DNA of 64,000 bases from Chalara sp. BL73 (Eukaryota; Ascomycota; Leotiomycetes; Helotiales). Positions 61,721 through 64,000 of this stretch are shown here, one piece after another. The notes under the pieces are model-generated. The model made no database searches. It was given only the letters and a program-made list of their open reading frames with translations, and was not told where the DNA came from. Every line of letters begins with the position of its first letter. Within the stretch, counting starts at the first letter, position 1. Location: positions 124,001-188,000 of the forward strand of contig CAKJVC010000027.1 of the NCBI GenBank assembly GCA_918026815.1, read 5' to 3'. The position numbers and the translations under genes were made by a program.

Positions 61721-63125
61721 ATGCAACTGAAGAATCTCCTCCCTGTGGCTTTTGTAGCGCTTGTTTCTGCACAGAGCAGTCCGAGGGGTCTAACAAGATG
61801 CGCTGGCTACTCAGAACGCGACACTGAGCTCTCTGACATGTTTGTAGCTCTACCTCTGGCGCCAAAATTCATATGCTGACATCCTCAAGCACTGCTGGGT
61901 GCAAACCCCGCATTGGTTGAGACACTCTCGGATTGAGCAACATCACCATCCTAGCACCGTCCAACGATGCTATTGCCGCATTCCTTAACTCGTCTGCCGG
62001 TCAGGCAGCTGCCACATGCGGGCGCCGTCACAGCCTTACTTACTTATCATGTTCTGAATGGTATGTTCTCTTGATCCCTCCTATGTTGGACAACTTAGCT
62101 AGTTGAACAGGCGTCCGAACTAGAATATGCGACTTCCGACTTCTGCCTGACACTTGCTAATAAAATCCAGGCTCTTTTCCAGCAAGCGCTTTCACAAATT
62201 CGTCGCAGTTCGTTCCAACGCTTTTGACAAACACAAGTTTTACCAATGTTACCGGTGGGCAGGTAGTAGAGGCAGCCCTAAATGGAACGAACGTGACTAT
62301 CACATCAGGGCTGCTTTCTAAGTCGCAGGTTGTCGTCGGTGTGAGTACAGGACATCCCTTGAAGAGACGGGTTGAATCTCATACCAACTCTAGGATGTCG
62401 CATTCTCCGGCGGTGTCATTCATGTTATAAATACAGTCCTGACTGTTCCTCAATCTCCTTCTGGCACTGCTTTGGCTGCGGGCTTAACTGCATTAGTTGG
62501 AGCCGCCGAGAAAGTTGGTCTTGTATCGACTGTTGACTCGTTAAAAGATGTTACTATTTTTGCACCATCAAATGAAGCTTTTTCCGCTGCGGGATCGGCT
62601 TTCGCGAATGCGACGAACGAAACATTGACCAGTGTTCTGTCGTATCATGTCATCCAGGGCACTGTTGGATACAGCTCCATACTCACAAACTCGACCTTGA
62701 AGACTGTTCAAGGTGGCGATGTCACGATCAGCATCTTGAATGGCAGCGTCTATGTCAACTCCGCCAAAGTTATAATTCCCAATGTGTTGGTATCAAATGG
62801 TGTGGTCCATGTACTTGATGGGTAAGTTCGATACTCTGCTCCTTAGAACTATCACAAGCTAGGTCCTAATCCTCATAGTGTCCTGAACCCAGAGAATACT
62901 TCCGCAGCTCCAAATCCAAGCACAACGGAAGTTGCTTTCCCAGGAGCTACATCCGTGTCAAATAATCCACTTACTTCGGTAACTGGTACCCCGAGCGCTA
63001 CCATTTCAAGTTCGGTTATTCAGGCGGCTACATCCTCATCCACCGCCGGAGCTGCAAGAGCATTGGAAACTGGAGTCATTGGTCTCGGAGCTCTTTTCGG
63101 CGCTGCAGCTATTGTGATGGCCTAG
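61721..63125 (+). CDS. Fasciclin-domain, GPI-type surface protein; first exon damaged
   Basis: Secreted adhesion-type protein with two FAS1 domains. ATG at 61721 gives a signal peptide (MQLKNLLPVAFVALVSAQS). Introns 62061-62170, 62341-62393 and 62822-62878 have standard ends. FAS1-1: NITILAPSNDAIAAFLNSS, LLTYHVLNG, then SFPASAFTNSSQFVPTLL and DVAFSGGVIHVINTVL. FAS1-2: LKDVTIFAPSNEAFSAAGSA, LTSVLSYHVIQGTVGYSSI, NVLVSNGVVHVLDG. A Ser/Thr-rich stretch and hydrophobic end (ALETGVIGLGALFGAAAIVM) predict a GPI anchor. Between about 61775 and 62040, at least three frame changes and stops separate signal peptide and domain pieces, while exons 2-4 are clean. Either the allele is recently inactivated at its 5' end or exon 1 is misassembled. 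Confidence 0.82.
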
Positions 63126-64000
63126 ATTTATCGTAGCTGGAGACGATAGTATTCGAAGAGGAGGATTGCTGAATTTGTTGGCGGAATGTAATTAATGTAT
63201 GATAATATTGATTAATTACTGGTTCTTTGCATGAAGGACGTCCAAATTCGCGCGTGGCTTGTGATGTACAACATCAATTCAGTAAGAAGGACTGATATTA
63301 TCAGATGAGCACAGAAAAACTGTGCGTATCCTAATTGATATGGCTGATTTGTCCTTGGGATGTGTATGGGTATCATCAAATAGTGTACGGAGCTTGGTGT
63401 CATCAGGCAATTCCAGAGAATATTGATATACCCCATGACCTCAGACACCAAGATTCATAATACCATATATTTTGTGAGGACGAGAATATGTACGCATCTT
63501 TGTATTCTCCCTATCAGTAGATAGACCAATGAAAGTTGACGAGAAACCCAAGAGACTTGGAGATCTCACGAACCAAAAACATAAGGCTATGAGAGCACAA
63601 TTTGAAGTTTCGTCCAAATAGCGATAGATAGGCACATAGGTATCATGAATAATTTACGTCGAAGGGGAGGCCATAGATCTGTTCTAAGAAATCGTGATTT
63701 GTGGTTTCGCTGCTGAGATGAGGCTGGACGCTAGTCCTTATCAGGCTTAACCTCATTAGAAAGTTAAGCTTCTTAGCGAACTTGAGAAAAAAGTTTCGAG
63801 CATTAAACTGGAATATTTCAAAGTAGCCACTTTTTGATACTCAACATTGCAAAGAGACTGAAGCTGCGATATTTATTTTTTGGACTGTGGAAGCTCTGAT
63901 TAGAGCGAGTTTAGTCGACATGGCCGCCGTCGATTACCTGCTCCATGAGAGCTCGGTGGGATATGCTATATTTGAGGTGGTTCACCAAGCAGACACAATT
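63126..64000. other. No gene recognised
   Basis: Short open frames on the minus strand (63212-63635) have no recognisable features. Window ends in non-coding sequence. Confidence 0.4.

Noticed and set aside
63212..63635. Two small minus-strand frames at the right edge
   Set aside because: Short, no start context, no recognisable product.

Overview
The window reads as nuclear DNA of a filamentous ascomycete (Pezizomycotina; class not determinable from sequence alone). The support is short GT...AG introns of about 50-140 bases with CTAAC/CTGAC-like branch sites, an Rck2/Srk1-type kinase, HET-domain genes, a GPI-type fasciclin protein, ankyrin proteins, and a fungal transposon set (Tad-type LINEs, Fot1/pogo, hAT, MULE, Helitrons, LTR elements). 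It is an accessory, transposon-dominated region: host genes sit mainly at the two edges and in an island at 29.9-38.6 kb, and many are broken.

Layout. 0-1.5 kb: 3' part of an intact stress-kinase gene. 2.0-3.6 kb: remnants of a 3'-5' exonuclease gene and a fungal transcription-factor gene. 3.6-6.2 kb: a MULE with 88-bp terminal inverted repeats (TIRs). 7.0-7.4 kb: a 5'-truncated LINE tail and a small repeat cluster. 8.2-14.0 kb: Helitron 1, comprising an intron-bearing accessory gene and a multi-exon Rep-helicase with three N-terminal C2H2 fingers. 14.4-16.2 kb: an apparently intact Fot1/pogo element with perfect 54-bp TIRs. 16.2-24.3 kb: a full-length Tad-type LINE whose ORF2 tail is split by an internally deleted hAT element with an 8-bp target duplication. 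24.4-29.6 kb: an ankyrin gene split by the longer relative of that hAT element and cut upstream by an LTR. 29.9-38.6 kb: ABC-transporter fragment, HET/NB-ARC pseudogene, an unnamed gene with a duplicated module, a damaged HET gene, the tail of a pogo-like transposase, and an unrecognised two-exon gene. 39-47 kb: repeat-rich graveyard (Copia fragment, second pogo remnant, third hAT copy carrying a solo LTR, a MITE, a 19-bp array of about 24 copies). 48-53.2 kb: Helitron 2 with a 1426-residue intact Rep-helicase frame behind a leader interrupted by three TAA codons. 53.5-55 kb: ankyrin pseudogene and a small unknown gene. 57-60.1 kb: a second, truncated LINE. 61.7-63.1 kb: a fasciclin gene with a damaged first exon.

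How the pieces relate. Insertions can be ordered from target duplications: hAT into LINE, hAT into ankyrin gene, solo LTR into the third hAT. Several premature stops fit C-to-T change at CpA (CAA/CAG to TAA/TAG, or TGG to TAG), the context preferred by repeat-induced point mutation, but major reading frames of some elements remain open, so the process looks weak or old. The host genes around 30-36 kb are of allorecognition/NLR type, which commonly lie in such rearranged regions. The strongest candidates for something undescribed are the finger-bearing Helitron 1 with its companion gene, the leader of Helitron 2, and the duplicated-module gene at 33.5-35.2 kb. All functional statements are from reading sequence; no searches were run.
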